Made by a program: the position numbers and the translations under genes
Shown: one piece after another, positions 1 to 8,541 of the stretch
Position numbering within the stretch: the first letter of the stretch is position 1
Layout: each line of letters opens with the position of its first letter
Assembly: GCA_002305045.1 (NCBI GenBank)
Contig: DBPX01000016.1
Coordinates: 1-64,000, forward strand
Direction of reading: 5' to 3'
Source: Ruminococcus sp. UBA1409
GTDB taxonomy: Bacteria; Bacillota; Clostridia; Oscillospirales; Ruminococcaceae
Length of the DNA: 64,000 nt
The notes under the pieces: generated by a model
The model's database searches: none
What the model saw: the letters and a program-made list of their open reading frames with translations, nothing else
What the model was told of the DNA's origin: nothing

Positions 1-630
1 TCCGTACAAATTGGGGCAGTTCAAAAGGGAGGAAATAACGGCGAGCCCCACAATCACAACGATATAGGAAGCTTTCAGTATATATTTAGCGGTAATAATA
101 TTGTTCTGGACATCGGAGCAGGGGAGTACACTGGGGACTATTTCGGAAAAAACAGGTATCAGACTCTTTGCTGTCGCTCCTTAGGACACAGCGTTCCTAT
201 CATCAACGGCAGCGAGCAGCTTCCAGGAGCTAATCACTGTGCCACCTTGTTTGAGGCTGACGGCAGGGGAAGAACTGTAATAGGTCTTGAAAGGGCATAT
301 AAGCTTTCTAAGGGGGACAGGGTAAGAAGAATACTTGATTTTGACCTTTTAAGCGGCAGGCTTAGAATCACCGATGATTTTTCTATCAGTAAAGGAGGAA
401 GCATAACAGAAAATCTTGTTCTTGCATACCCTCCTGAGATTCTTTCGGACGGCTTTTTGGTCGAGGCTCCGTCCTGCGTTATCAGAATAAAATGCGAAAA
501 CGGCAGGGATTTTAGGATAGTGGAAAAATCCTATACCGACCATTTCGGTAAAAATGCAGTTGTATGGCTGGCGCAGTGGAGCCTAACCGAGAATAGGGCT
601 GTTATATGCTTTGACCCGGAGGCTTTATAA
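1..630 (+). CDS. Heparinase II/III family protein, C-terminal part (5' end outside window)
   Basis: The frame is open from base 1, so this is the last 209 codons of a longer gene. Near the start it carries PHNHNDIGSF, the His/Asn/Asp motif of the heparinase II/III-like C-terminal beta-sandwich domain, followed by YQTLCCRSLGHSVPIINGSEQ, also typical of that family. These enzymes are polysaccharide lyases acting on uronic-acid-containing glycans. The catalytic alpha/alpha-toroid and any signal peptide lie upstream and cannot be seen, so substrate and location are unknown. An internal TTG at 247 is not a sensible start because homology extends upstream of it. Family call is firm, substrate is not. 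Confidence 0.85.
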   Translation, partial: SVQIGAVQKGGNNGEPHNHNDIGSFQYIFSGNNIVLDIGAGEYTGDYFGKNRYQTLCCRSLGHSVPIINGSEQLPGANHCATLFEADGRGRTVIGLERAYKLSKGDRVRRILDFDLLSGRLRITDDFSISKGGSITENLVLAYPPEILSDGFLVEAPSCVIRIKCENGRDFRIVEKSYTDHFGKNAVVWLAQWSLTENRAVICFDPEAL

Positions 631-651
631 AAAGATAAGCTTGTATTTATG

Positions 652-696
652 CAAAAAAACCGGGAGACGGAGCCTTTTAGACAGTCCGTATCCCGG
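652..696 (-). terminator. Intrinsic terminator of the DUF4956/VTC pair
   Basis: A 12-bp stem with one mismatch (660-671 with 685-696, arms ccgggagacgga and tccgtatcccgg) is followed on the minus strand by a run of seven U (plus-strand A at 653-659). It lies 35 bp past the stop of the minus-strand gene at 731. It also sits 30 bp beyond the plus-strand heparinase gene and could stop both. Confidence 0.75.
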
Positions 697-730
697 CTTT
701 GCTATAAAGTAGGAAAGCTGTTTCCTTATA

Positions 731-1429
731 TTATTTTACGCTTGTAGTGTCAAATTCTCTTAGAGTCATTACCACATCGAGGTTGCCGTTTCTTGTTCTG
801 ATTTCATCAAGAAGCTGCCGCCTGTCAGAGCCGTCAGGCAGGATGATGTTGTATCTAAGCTCATAGATAGAGCCAAAATCTGCGGTGCGGATTTCCTTTA
901 GAGTGTACTCAAGGGTGTGGGCTTTAAGAATATCGTCAAATGCGCCCTCGAAGTTAAGGTCCTCCGGCACGGAGATTCTAAGAAGCATATGCCGGTTTCC
1001 CGGGACTCCGAAATTAAACGCTCCCAGCACCGCCATCACGGCGCATAGCACCACGGTCATAACAATGGTGACGCCGTAAAAGCCGGTTCCGCAGCCGATT
1101 CCTATTATTAAGGAGAAAAGCAGGCTGATAATATCAGAGGTGTCCTTTGGATGGCTTCTTATCCTGAGAAGTGCGAGCGCTCCCCCAAGGGAGATAGCCG
1201 TCGCCACATTTGAGTTTATGATAATAGTAACTCCTGCCATCAGCGGAGCTAGAATCACCATGGCGGCTGGAAAGCCGGAGATATAGCCCTTTCTTCTGTG
1301 TGATATGATGTAGCAAAGGCTGAGTATAAAGCCAAGAGCCAGCGACACGGCGAGGCTTGTCAGCATGACAGCAATTGAAATCTCGGACTCCTGCGTGGAG
1401 GGGAAAAGAAAAGCTTTTATAAGTTCCAT
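731..1429 (-). CDS. DUF4956 domain-containing membrane protein
   Basis: The 232-residue protein has about four hydrophobic segments in residues 18-138 (roughly 18-42, 52-72, 76-90 and 98-138) and then a soluble C-terminal half of about 95 residues. The stretch RIRSHPKDTSDI around residues 89-100, followed by a glycine-rich membrane segment, matches the conserved core of DUF4956. The gene starts 2 bp after the stop of the VTC-domain gene, so the two are co-transcribed and surely work together. In many Firmicutes this pair sits beside CotH-type kinases; none is visible here. Molecular function unknown; a role at the membrane with polyphosphate or a related polymer is inference. Confidence 0.85.
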   Translation of the reverse strand: MELIKAFLFPSTQESEISIAVMLTSLAVSLALGFILSLCYIISHRRKGYISGFPAAMVILAPLMAGVTIIINSNVATAISLGGALALLRIRSHPKDTSDIISLLFSLIIGIGCGTGFYGVTIVMTVVLCAVMAVLGAFNFGVPGNRHMLLRISVPEDLNFEGAFDDILKAHTLEYTLKEIRTADFGSIYELRYNIILPDGSDRRQLLDEIRTRNGNLDVVMTLREFDTTSVK

Positions 1430-1431
1430 AA

Positions 1432-2211
1432 TTAATGCTCCTTGGTAATCAAATCGTAGTATATAGCCAGGGGTCTGTCCCTGAAATGCAAAAACTCGTG
1501 ACCCATCCTTCTTTGGTACTCGTTTCCGTACTTAGAAAAGCCGGACATATACGCTTTTTCCTCGGTCAGGATGTCTGAAAACCACTTTGGTATTGCCCCG
1601 GAAATCTTAATTTCCATGAGAATCTCATCATCGTATAGAAGCTTCTCGCCGTAGGGGCCTTTTGAAAGCTCGAGGTCGTACCTTCTTGTTGTTATGTTTT
1701 TGTCGAAGGTTATCCTAAAGTGAGGGTCGCCGCTGTCGAACATGGCGATTCTGTCATAGCTTAGGTAAACGGCGGGTCTTGCATTGGTTATATGTAAATA
1801 GTAGCTAATCTCCTTGAGGACCTGGCATACAAGCCTGTCCTTAGACTGTGGCATTATGCCATCCATTAGAAAGCCTATAGCGTCATTATAGCTAAGACCG
1901 GCTCTTCTTTTGACTACGATGCCGTTTATCTTCCGCTTTAGCTCTAGGTAGACCTCCTCATCGCCGCTTTTTGGGACGGTGTAGGAGCGGAGCCTGAACT
2001 TTTCCTTGAATCTAGGATGGCTCACCGACCGTCTTATCACCGTGTTGTTATCATTGTCAAAGTATATGTTATATATAGAGTATATATTGCCATCCTTACA
2101 GTGGCTGTCATACCTCATGCCGTGCTGGAGGATTTTTCTAAGTATGCTGTTATACTGTTCAAGGCTTAAAAGGAACTTTTTTTCACGCCTTTTGAATATA
2201 AGCTCGGGCAT
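1432..2211 (-). CDS. VTC-domain (polyphosphate polymerase-like) protein
   Basis: The 259-residue soluble protein shows the basic strands of the VTC/CYTH tunnel fold: RREKKFLL near residue 8, KEKFRLRSY near 70, LELKRKINGIVVKRR near 90-104 and EIKISGAIPKWF near 197-209. In yeast Vtc4 this fold makes polyphosphate from ATP; bacterial members next to DUF4956 are annotated as polyphosphate polymerase domain proteins, but activity is not established for them. It is the first gene of the two-gene operon, with its own promoter at 2279-2307. The start is ATG preceded by GAGGCGG on the minus strand. Confidence 0.85.
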   Translation of the reverse strand: MPELIFKRREKKFLLSLEQYNSILRKILQHGMRYDSHCKDGNIYSIYNIYFDNDNNTVIRRSVSHPRFKEKFRLRSYTVPKSGDEEVYLELKRKINGIVVKRRAGLSYNDAIGFLMDGIMPQSKDRLVCQVLKEISYYLHITNARPAVYLSYDRIAMFDSGDPHFRITFDKNITTRRYDLELSKGPYGEKLLYDDEILMEIKISGAIPKWFSDILTEEKAYMSGFSKYGNEYQRRMGHEFLHFRDRPLAIYYDLITKEH

Positions 2212-2278
2212 TTTACACCGCCTCTCATTTTTTCAAAAGCCTGTAGCAGCGATTTTCGCTTTGTAAAATATCCTTAAC

Positions 2279-2307
2279 ATTTTAGCACATTTGCGGGGAA
2301 AAGACAA
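2279..2307 (-). promoter_or_regulatory. Sigma-A-type promoter for the VTC/DUF4956 operon
   Basis: On the minus strand TTGTCT (2302-2307), a 17-nt spacer and TAAAAT (2279-2284) with a TGC just before the -10 (extended -10). It lies about 65 bp upstream of the VTC gene start. Confidence 0.65.
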
Positions 2308-2473
2308 TAGCTTTTTCAAATAATTTCGCATTTTAATTGTAGTATCAAACTTATAAATTGATTGATAGAAAATGTTTTTTTCACAGGGGATTTTTCTCGG
2401 AGGACTAAAGAAGCGACTCGCCAAATTTTAAATACTGATTTCATAATTTGTCCTGTCAACTTGGGGATTTGTC

Positions 2474-2503
2474 TTGAAAAGTGGCTGTGGTATTTAGTAT
2501 TAT
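2474..2503 (+). promoter_or_regulatory. Probable promoter for the sugar isomerase/dehydrogenase operon
   Basis: TTGAAA (2474-2479), an 18-nt spacer and TATTAT (2498-2503), 32 bp before the start of the first isomerase gene. The rest of the 324-bp divergent region (2212-2535) is AT-rich and holds no gene that I can support. Confidence 0.5.
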
Positions 2504-2535
2504 GTTTAAAATAATCTATTCCTGGGAGGGCAGTT

Positions 2536-3399
2536 ATGAGTAAACTAGACAATATAAGGCTCTATGCCTTTACGGATGAGGCGGGCGTCGAGATTGACAG
2601 TCAGATAGCCGCCGCAAAGAGAAACGGGCTTGACGGCATCGAGCTAAGAGGGTCGGAGTTTGGAAATGTCTCCGATTTGTCCTTCGTGGCAGCCTGCTGT
2701 ATAAGCAAGAAGCTAAAGGACGCCGGTCTTAGCGTATGGAGCCTTGGCTCGCCGCTCGGAAAAATCGGCATAGAGGACGAATTTACTCCTCACCTTGAAA
2801 AGCTTAGAAACACCTTAGAGCTGTGCCGGGTTTTCGGAACAAAAAATATAAGGATGTTTTCCTTTTATATTCCGAGAGGCAAAAACCCCGACGATTATAA
2901 GAATAAGGTCATCGACCGGCTCGGAAGGATGCTGGAGATGTCAAAGAGCTACGGCGTAACCCTCTGCCACGAGAACGAAAAGGGAATCTACGGCGAGGAC
3001 GCTTTAAGGTGTCTTGAGATTATCAAGGCTCTTCCCGACATCAAGGCGGTCTTTGACCCTGCCAACTTTATACAGTGCGGAGTCGACACCCTTTCTGCAT
3101 GGGAACTTTTAAAGCCGTATGTAAAGTACATGCACATAAAGGACGCTCTGTCAAACGGCAGAGTAGTGCCTGCTGGAAAGGGCGAGGGCAATGTAAAAAG
3201 TATTGCTCTTGAGTTTATTAGAGCGGGAGGAAGCGACTTCACGATAGAGCCTCACCTAGCCGTTTTCGAGGGTCTTTCCTCGCTTGAAAGGGAGGGCGAG
3301 AGGTCGGGCGTCGGCGAGGAATACACCTATCCAGACTCAGACGCAGCCTTTGACACCGCCTGCGGCTCCTTCAAGGAGCTTTTACGGGAGGATAGCTGA
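2536..3399 (+). CDS. Sugar phosphate isomerase/epimerase family protein (first copy)
   Basis: A 287-residue xylose isomerase-like TIM barrel. Likely metal ligands in the family order are Glu146 (CHENEKG), Asp174 (VFDPANF), His200 (YMHIKDAL) and Glu238 (FTIEPH). No signal peptide, so cytoplasmic. ATG start with GGGAGG ahead of it. The gene overlaps the next isomerase by one base (TGATG), and two Gfo/Idh/MocA dehydrogenases follow, so the four genes form one operon. Such isomerase plus dehydrogenase sets handle inositols, keto-sugars or glycosides; the exact substrate cannot be read from sequence. Confidence 0.85.
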   Translation: MSKLDNIRLYAFTDEAGVEIDSQIAAAKRNGLDGIELRGSEFGNVSDLSFVAACCISKKLKDAGLSVWSLGSPLGKIGIEDEFTPHLEKLRNTLELCRVFGTKNIRMFSFYIPRGKNPDDYKNKVIDRLGRMLEMSKSYGVTLCHENEKGIYGEDALRCLEIIKALPDIKAVFDPANFIQCGVDTLSAWELLKPYVKYMHIKDALSNGRVVPAGKGEGNVKSIALEFIRAGGSDFTIEPHLAVFEGLSSLEREGERSGVGEEYTYPDSDAAFDTACGSFKELLREDS

Positions 3400-4157
3400 T
3401 GAGCGGCATGAGAATTGGAGCACAGCTGTATACCGTCAGGGACTTTTGCAGGGAGCTTGACGGCTTTGAGAGGACTCTGGGGAGGATTTCGGATATCGGG
3501 TACAGATTCGTCCAGGTCTCGGGGACCTGCGCCTTTGAGCCTGATTGGCTTGCCGAGAGGCTGAAAAGGTATGGTCTTAGCTGTACCCTTACCCACACTC
3601 CGGGGGACAGGATAGTAAGCGACCCCGAGGGTGTTGCAAAAGAGCATGACATATTCGGATGTAAGTATATAGGTCTTGGCTGGAATGCCTTTAACCTAGA
3701 AGAAAACGATACTCCCGAGGAGTTTATAAAGAGGTATACTTCCCCGGCTAAAAGGCTCAAGGAGTGCGGCAAATACTTCATGTACCACAATCATGACCAG
3801 GAGTTTAAGCGCTGCGGGGAGGAAATAATCCTCTCGATGCTCCAAAAGGGCTTCGAGCCGAAGGACATGGGCTTTATTATAGACACCTTCTGGGTCACAG
3901 CCGGAGGCGCAGACCCTGCCGAGTGGATTTATAGGCTCAGAGGAAGAGTCCCCTGCATACATCTTAAGGACTTCGCCTACGGAAGAAGTATGGCTGTGAT
4001 AGGCGAGGGCAACATCAACTTCTCGAGGGTTTTTGAGCAGTCGGAGGCGGCAGGAGTGGAGTATATGTTCGTCGAGCAGGACGACTGCTACGGCGAGGAC
4101 CCCTTTGACTGCCTAAGACGAAGCTATGAATATCTCAAGGCTAACGGCTTTGAATGA
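3399..4157 (+). CDS. Sugar phosphate isomerase/epimerase family protein (second copy)
   Basis: A 252-residue TIM-barrel protein, distant from the gene before it. It begins with AQLYTVRD, typical of the branch related to IolE/YcjR-like enzymes, and carries likely metal ligands Glu135 (YHNHDQEF), Asp162 (IIDTFW), His188 (CIHLKDFAYG) and Glu226 (FVEQDD). The start ATG overlaps the upstream stop by one base, with GGGAGG seven bases ahead, so translation is coupled. Its job is presumably isomerisation or epimerisation of the sugar that the two downstream dehydrogenases oxidise; substrate unknown. Confidence 0.85.
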   Translation: MSGMRIGAQLYTVRDFCRELDGFERTLGRISDIGYRFVQVSGTCAFEPDWLAERLKRYGLSCTLTHTPGDRIVSDPEGVAKEHDIFGCKYIGLGWNAFNLEENDTPEEFIKRYTSPAKRLKECGKYFMYHNHDQEFKRCGEEIILSMLQKGFEPKDMGFIIDTFWVTAGGADPAEWIYRLRGRVPCIHLKDFAYGRSMAVIGEGNINFSRVFEQSEAAGVEYMFVEQDDCYGEDPFDCLRRSYEYLKANGFE

Positions 4158-4184
4158 CAGGATTTGATAACGGAGGATAAATTT

Positions 4185-5360
4185 ATGGAGGATAAAAAAC
4201 TAAGACTTGGCATTATAGGCATAGGAAACATGGGGTCCGGGCACGCAAAAAGCGTTGTCAACGGAAGCTGTCCTGACCTTACGCTTGCCGCAGTCTGCGA
4301 TATTAACCCCAGCCGCCTTGAATGGGCGTCAGCCGAGCTGCCGGGTGCTATGCGCTTTGATAACGCAGAGGCTATGCTTGACTCAGGGGAGATAGACTGC
4401 TGTATGGTCTGCGTCCCGCATTACGACCACCCCAGGTATGTCATAGAGTGCCTAAAAAGGGGTATTCATGTTCTTTGCGAGAAGCCGGCAGGAGTTTATA
4501 CCCTTGCGGTAAGGGAGATGAACGAGGAGGCAAAAAAGCATCCCGAGACTGTTTTCGGTATGATGTTCAACCAGAGGACAAACTGCGTCTACAGAAAGAT
4601 GAAGGAGCTTGTCGACTCCGGGGATTACGGTCAGATAAGGCGTGTCAACTGGATAATCACCGACTGGTACCGTCCCCAGGCGTATTACGATTCCGGGAAC
4701 TGGAGAGCTACCTGGTCCGGCGAGGGCGGAGGAGTGCTTTTAAACCAGTGTCCGCATCAGCTTGACCTTTTGCAGTGGATATGCGGTATGCCTAAGAGCG
4801 TGGAGGCTCACCTACATTACGGAAAATGGCATGATATAGAGGTCGAGGATGATGTCACGGCGTATCTTGAGTACGAAAACGGAGCTACGGGAGTGTTTAT
4901 AACCTCTACCGGCGACGCAAGAGGAACAAATCGCTTTGAGATTCAGCTTGACAGGGCAAAGATGGTCGCAGAGTACGGAAGCCTTAGGGTCATTGAGTAC
5001 GCCATGACCGAGCAGGAGTTCTCAGCGACAAACAAAAGCCCGTTCGGCTCTATCGAGTCAAAGGAGGTAAAGCCGGAGCTTGACGGCATGAATTTGCAGC
5101 ATGTCGGAGTTATAAACGCCTGGGCTGGCGCAATCCTAAGAGGCGAGAGTCTGGTGGCTTCCGGCGAGGAGGGTATAAACGGTCTTATGCTCTCAAACGC
5201 CATGCACCTTTCCTCCTTCCTCGGCAAAAAGGTTACAATACCCTTTGACGAGCAGCTTTTCAAGGACGAGCTACTGAAGAGGGCGGCAGGCTCCAGAAGA
5301 AAGGCTGATACAACAGCGGTCTTTGCCGATACCCAAGGCACCTACGGGGGAGCGAAATAG
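4185..5360 (+). CDS. Gfo/Idh/MocA family NAD(P)-dependent oxidoreductase (first copy)
   Basis: A 391-residue dehydrogenase with an N-terminal Rossmann motif GIGNMG (12-17), the EKP signature (99-101) and the substrate-domain sequence GEGGGVLLNQCPHQLD, whose His/Asp are the usual catalytic pair. I place the start at ATG 4185, which has CGGAGG eight bases ahead; an in-frame TTG at 4164 has no ribosome site. Cytoplasmic. It is close in sequence to the next gene (shared TNWYR/TDWYR, GWRATWSGEGGGVL-type blocks), which points to a local duplication. Oxidises a sugar or cyclitol; the substrate is not identifiable. Confidence 0.88.
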   Translation: MEDKKLRLGIIGIGNMGSGHAKSVVNGSCPDLTLAAVCDINPSRLEWASAELPGAMRFDNAEAMLDSGEIDCCMVCVPHYDHPRYVIECLKRGIHVLCEKPAGVYTLAVREMNEEAKKHPETVFGMMFNQRTNCVYRKMKELVDSGDYGQIRRVNWIITDWYRPQAYYDSGNWRATWSGEGGGVLLNQCPHQLDLLQWICGMPKSVEAHLHYGKWHDIEVEDDVTAYLEYENGATGVFITSTGDARGTNRFEIQLDRAKMVAEYGSLRVIEYAMTEQEFSATNKSPFGSIESKEVKPELDGMNLQHVGVINAWAGAILRGESLVASGEEGINGLMLSNAMHLSSFLGKKVTIPFDEQLFKDELLKRAAGSRRKADTTAVFADTQGTYGGAK

Positions 5361-6539
5361 ATGGAATCTTCGGAAATTAGCGTAGGAGTAATCGGTATAG
5401 GCCATATCGGGACAGCTCACGCAGCTCTTATTTACAAGGGAGAGGTCCCGGGATTAAGGCTTGCTGCCGTCTGCGATGTAGACCCTGCCAGGCTGTCCTA
5501 CGCTGAAAGCGAGCTTCCAGGAGCTGCTGTGTTTGATGATTGGCGTAAGCTTATTAATAGCGGTGAGGTTGACGCTGTGATAGTCGCTACTCCTCATCCT
5601 CTTCACGCCGAGATATCCGCCTGCTCGCTTCAGGCAGGGCTTCATGTCCTAACCGAAAAGCCGCAGGATATAAGGCTCAGCAGCGCACAAAGGGCTAATC
5701 AAGCGGCGGACGGGAGTGGCTGCGTCTACGCAATAATGTTTAATCAGAGGACAAATCCGCTCTTTATAAGGCTTAGGGAGCTTGTTAGAAGCGGGACTCT
5801 CGGCAGGATAAAGTCCTCCTCATGGATAGTCACCAACTGGTACAGGACTCAGCACTACTACGACGAGGGCGGCTGGCGTGCCACCTGGTCCGGCGAGGGC
5901 GGGGGAGTGCTGATGAATCAGGCTGTCCACAATCTTGACATCTGGCAGTGGATATGCGGAATGCCCAGCAGGATAACGGCGTTCTGCGGCATAGGCAGGT
6001 ATCACGACATCGAGGTCGAGGACAGCGCAGTCATATATTCTGAATACCCTGACGGCTCTACAGGCTGCTTCATAACCTCCACAGGGGAATGTCCTGGGAC
6101 AAACCGTCTGGAGATATGCGGGAGCATGGGCAAGGCGGTAATCGAGGGCGGAGTGCTCAGGCTCTGGCTTCTGCCCTGCGACGAGGAGCTGTTAAGGAAA
6201 AACGCCAAAACAGCCTGGGTTGACCCTAAGCTTAGCTACTCGGAGTATTCCCCCGAAGACGGCGGACCGGCTCACAGGGGAGTGCTTGAGGCGTTTGCCG
6301 GAGCTATTTTAAATGGAACTCCCTTAGTAGCCGACGGCAAGGAGGGCGTCTGCGAGCTTGAAATAGCGAACGCCGCATATATGTCGAGCTGGCTGGGAGG
6401 CGTTCCAGTCAGTCTGCCTATTGACCGTGAAAAATACGACTCGCTTCTTAGCTCTATGCAGAGCGGCTCAGCCGAGCTTGGCTCAAGGGGCAGGAACATA
6501 ACAGGGGAATATTCAAAAAGATGGAGTGTCAAGTGGTGA
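5361..6539 (+). CDS. Gfo/Idh/MocA family NAD(P)-dependent oxidoreductase (second copy)
   Basis: A 392-residue paralogue of the preceding dehydrogenase, starting at the ATG directly after its stop codon. It has GIGHIG (12-17), an EKP signature and GEGGGVLMNQAVHNLD with the catalytic His/Asp. Having two isomerases and two dehydrogenases in one operon suggests an oxidise-isomerise-reduce route, in which one enzyme makes a keto-sugar and the other reduces the product; that is inference. The operon ends at the terminator at 6566. Confidence 0.88.
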   Translation: MESSEISVGVIGIGHIGTAHAALIYKGEVPGLRLAAVCDVDPARLSYAESELPGAAVFDDWRKLINSGEVDAVIVATPHPLHAEISACSLQAGLHVLTEKPQDIRLSSAQRANQAADGSGCVYAIMFNQRTNPLFIRLRELVRSGTLGRIKSSSWIVTNWYRTQHYYDEGGWRATWSGEGGGVLMNQAVHNLDIWQWICGMPSRITAFCGIGRYHDIEVEDSAVIYSEYPDGSTGCFITSTGECPGTNRLEICGSMGKAVIEGGVLRLWLLPCDEELLRKNAKTAWVDPKLSYSEYSPEDGGPAHRGVLEAFAGAILNGTPLVADGKEGVCELEIANAAYMSSWLGGVPVSLPIDREKYDSLLSSMQSGSAELGSRGRNITGEYSKRWSVKW

Positions 6540-6565
6540 AGCTTTACACCTAGTTGTCAAAAACA

Positions 6566-6594
6566 AGAGGTCGAACATTGTCCGACCTCTTTTC
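6566..6594. terminator. Bidirectional intrinsic terminator
   Basis: Perfect 8-bp stem agaggtcg/cgacctct (6566-6573 with 6583-6590), 9-nt loop, then TTTT on the plus strand and TTGTTTTTG on the minus strand. It separates the convergent sugar operon and the kinase gene. Confidence 0.85.
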
Positions 6595-6660
6595 ATATTC
6601 CGATATTCTTCTAATAACCAAGGCTGAGGCTTAAATACAGGGCTAGTTCATATTAATATT

Positions 6661-7575
6661 TTAAACAGCTGGCGTCAGCTCAAACAGCCTCATGATATCC
6701 TCCTTTTTGGCTAGGCCGGGAGAAAATGCCGTTGCTCCTCCTGCGGCTGTCGCAAGCAAAAGAGCCTTTTTCCTGTCGCCGTTGAAGATAGTAAGTCCTG
6801 CTGTAAAGCCTGCCACCATGGAATCCCCGGCTCCTACCGAGTTTACAAGACTCCCCTTGTGGGCAGGCAGGATTATAGCGTCGCCCTTTTCGGGGACTAA
6901 AACAGCTCCTTTCTCTGCCAGTGAGACAAGTATTTCCCTGGCGCCTGAGGACTGAAGCTCACGGCAGCAGGAAATAATACTGCCTATATCGCAAAGCCTT
7001 CTTCCAGACAGCTCCTCAAGCTCGGAGAGGTTTGGCTTAATGAGGCTGGGAGACTCGCATATTGCCAAGGATAACGCCTCCCCGGAGGCATCAAGAACGG
7101 AGTATATCTCTTTGCTCCTAAGAAGCTCGAGGATATTTTTGTATATGCTTTTTGGAACTGAGCTAGGGACGCTTCCCGAGAGGATTATTGTGTCGCCGTC
7201 ACGAAGCTCGGCAAGCTGTTTTAAAAGGAGAGAAAGGGCGCTGTCCGGTATTATAGGGCCGTCTGCATTGAGGTCTGTCTCGCCCTGAGACCTTATTTTT
7301 ATGTTGACCCTCGAAAAACCGCTTTCAAGCCTTACAAAGGAGGTCTTTATCCCAAGAGAGGATACGGCGTCGTTGATGGCGTCGCCTGTAAAGCCGGCGA
7401 TAAAGCCGGTTGCAACAGAGTCGATTCCAAGCTCCTTTAGCACAATGGATACATTTATTCCCTTGCCGCCGAAGTAAAGCTCCTCACTGTCAAGCCGGTT
7501 TATGCCTCCGGCGCAGATGCTTTTTGCATGGACAACGCAGTCCACGGCAGGATTTAGGGTGAGGGTGTAAATCAT
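6661..7575 (-). CDS. fruK: 1-phosphofructokinase-type PfkB family kinase
   Basis: A 304-residue ribokinase-fold enzyme that begins MIYTLTLNPAVD, the hallmark start of the FruK/LacC branch. It has the YFGGKGINVS substrate motif near residue 33 and the C-terminal anion-hole motif GAGDSMVAGF near 250 with the catalytic Asp. The probable reaction is ATP-dependent phosphorylation of fructose 1-phosphate to fructose 1,6-bisphosphate in the cytoplasm. Unusually it stands alone, with no fruR regulator or fruA PTS transporter next to it, so tagatose-6-phosphate kinase is a possible alternative. Confidence 0.8.
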   Translation of the reverse strand: MIYTLTLNPAVDCVVHAKSICAGGINRLDSEELYFGGKGINVSIVLKELGIDSVATGFIAGFTGDAINDAVSSLGIKTSFVRLESGFSRVNIKIRSQGETDLNADGPIIPDSALSLLLKQLAELRDGDTIILSGSVPSSVPKSIYKNILELLRSKEIYSVLDASGEALSLAICESPSLIKPNLSELEELSGRRLCDIGSIISCCRELQSSGAREILVSLAEKGAVLVPEKGDAIILPAHKGSLVNSVGAGDSMVAGFTAGLTIFNGDRKKALLLATAAGGATAFSPGLAKKEDIMRLFELTPAV

Positions 7576-7694
7576 CTGGCTATCCTCATTTCTTTAATTA
7601 GTTTATCAAATAATATGGTTTATTGTTTACCGATACCTTAAATTATGATAAAATGAAATGTAAATTTGCTCTAAGCTAGCAGGGAGGCTTATTC

Positions 7695-8480
7695 ATGGAC
7701 TTTAACGATAGTATCTTTAACAGAAACGAGAGCTGCCTGGAGCTTCCCGACGGCATGGAGGATAAAATCCGCTCATATCTTAAAAGGTCTGAGGAAAACT
7801 GCCTGCTTGCTGTGGATGCTCTTGCCGACAGCGATTGCAAAGAGGAGTATTACAGAGCCAAGGAGATTCTAAAGAGTTTAAGATGGTGCCTTGGCGAGCT
7901 TGCCAACTCCGAGGAGCTAAAGCGTATTGCGAAATACTCTCCTGAAAGAGTCAATCTTTACACCTATTTTGAGCAGCTCTTTGACGCATGCAGAGAGCAG
8001 ATGTCAGAGTACGGAATTTTAATGTCCTTCGACTGTGAGGAGGATATTGATGTCTTTGTAGATGTCGACAGACTGACGGTTTGTCTTTTGAATCTTATCG
8101 TCAACGCCGTACAGAACACAGACTATACCGCTGAAGAGGCGTTTATCAGGATAGAAGCCAACGCCCTTGAGGATGAGGTAATAATCGACTTTATAGATAA
8201 CGGCTACGGAATGGGCGAGGAGGAGCTTGAAAGAGTCATGAGCTTTGAAGGTCCCAAGGGAGGTCTTTATGTAGTCAACAGGTTCTGCAAAAGAGCAGGC
8301 TCCGGGCTGAAGCTGTCCTCAGCGGTTGACGAGGGCTTTACAGCCTCCTTCGGTCTGCCTCTGGCAAAGGGAGCGGACAGGATTCTGGCAAGTGAAAAGC
8401 GCCTCGTCAAGTCCGGGAAAAATTCCTTGGTAGCTATGTATATCTCAAAGCTTGACGACCCGATGTTTAACGATATGTGA
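7695..8480 (+). CDS. Histidine kinase-like ATP-binding protein without a phospho-acceptor histidine
   Basis: A 261-residue soluble protein. The C-terminal half is a HATPase_c domain: N box LLNLIVNAVQNT (131-142), G1 box DNGYGMG (168-174) and a GPKGGLYVV block (186-194). The N-terminal 110 residues look like a helical dimerisation domain, but there is no H box; in fact no histidine occurs anywhere in the protein. There are no membrane segments and no response regulator beside it. It may be an anti-sigma or regulatory ATPase or a degenerate sensor kinase. Good GGGAGG before ATG; terminator follows. Confidence 0.75.
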   Translation: MDFNDSIFNRNESCLELPDGMEDKIRSYLKRSEENCLLAVDALADSDCKEEYYRAKEILKSLRWCLGELANSEELKRIAKYSPERVNLYTYFEQLFDACREQMSEYGILMSFDCEEDIDVFVDVDRLTVCLLNLIVNAVQNTDYTAEEAFIRIEANALEDEVIIDFIDNGYGMGEEELERVMSFEGPKGGLYVVNRFCKRAGSGLKLSSAVDEGFTASFGLPLAKGADRILASEKRLVKSGKNSLVAMYISKLDDPMFNDM

Positions 8481-8507
8481 TAAGGCTTCTTATAAACAGA
8501 TGTTAAT

Positions 8508-8537
8508 GCGTCCGTATTACTACGGACGCCTTTATTT
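8508..8537 (+). terminator. Intrinsic terminator after the HATPase gene
   Basis: Perfect 9-bp stem gcgtccgta/tacggacgc (8508-8516 with 8521-8529), 4-nt loop, followed by ctttattttt. Confidence 0.85.
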
Positions 8538-8541
8538 TTGC

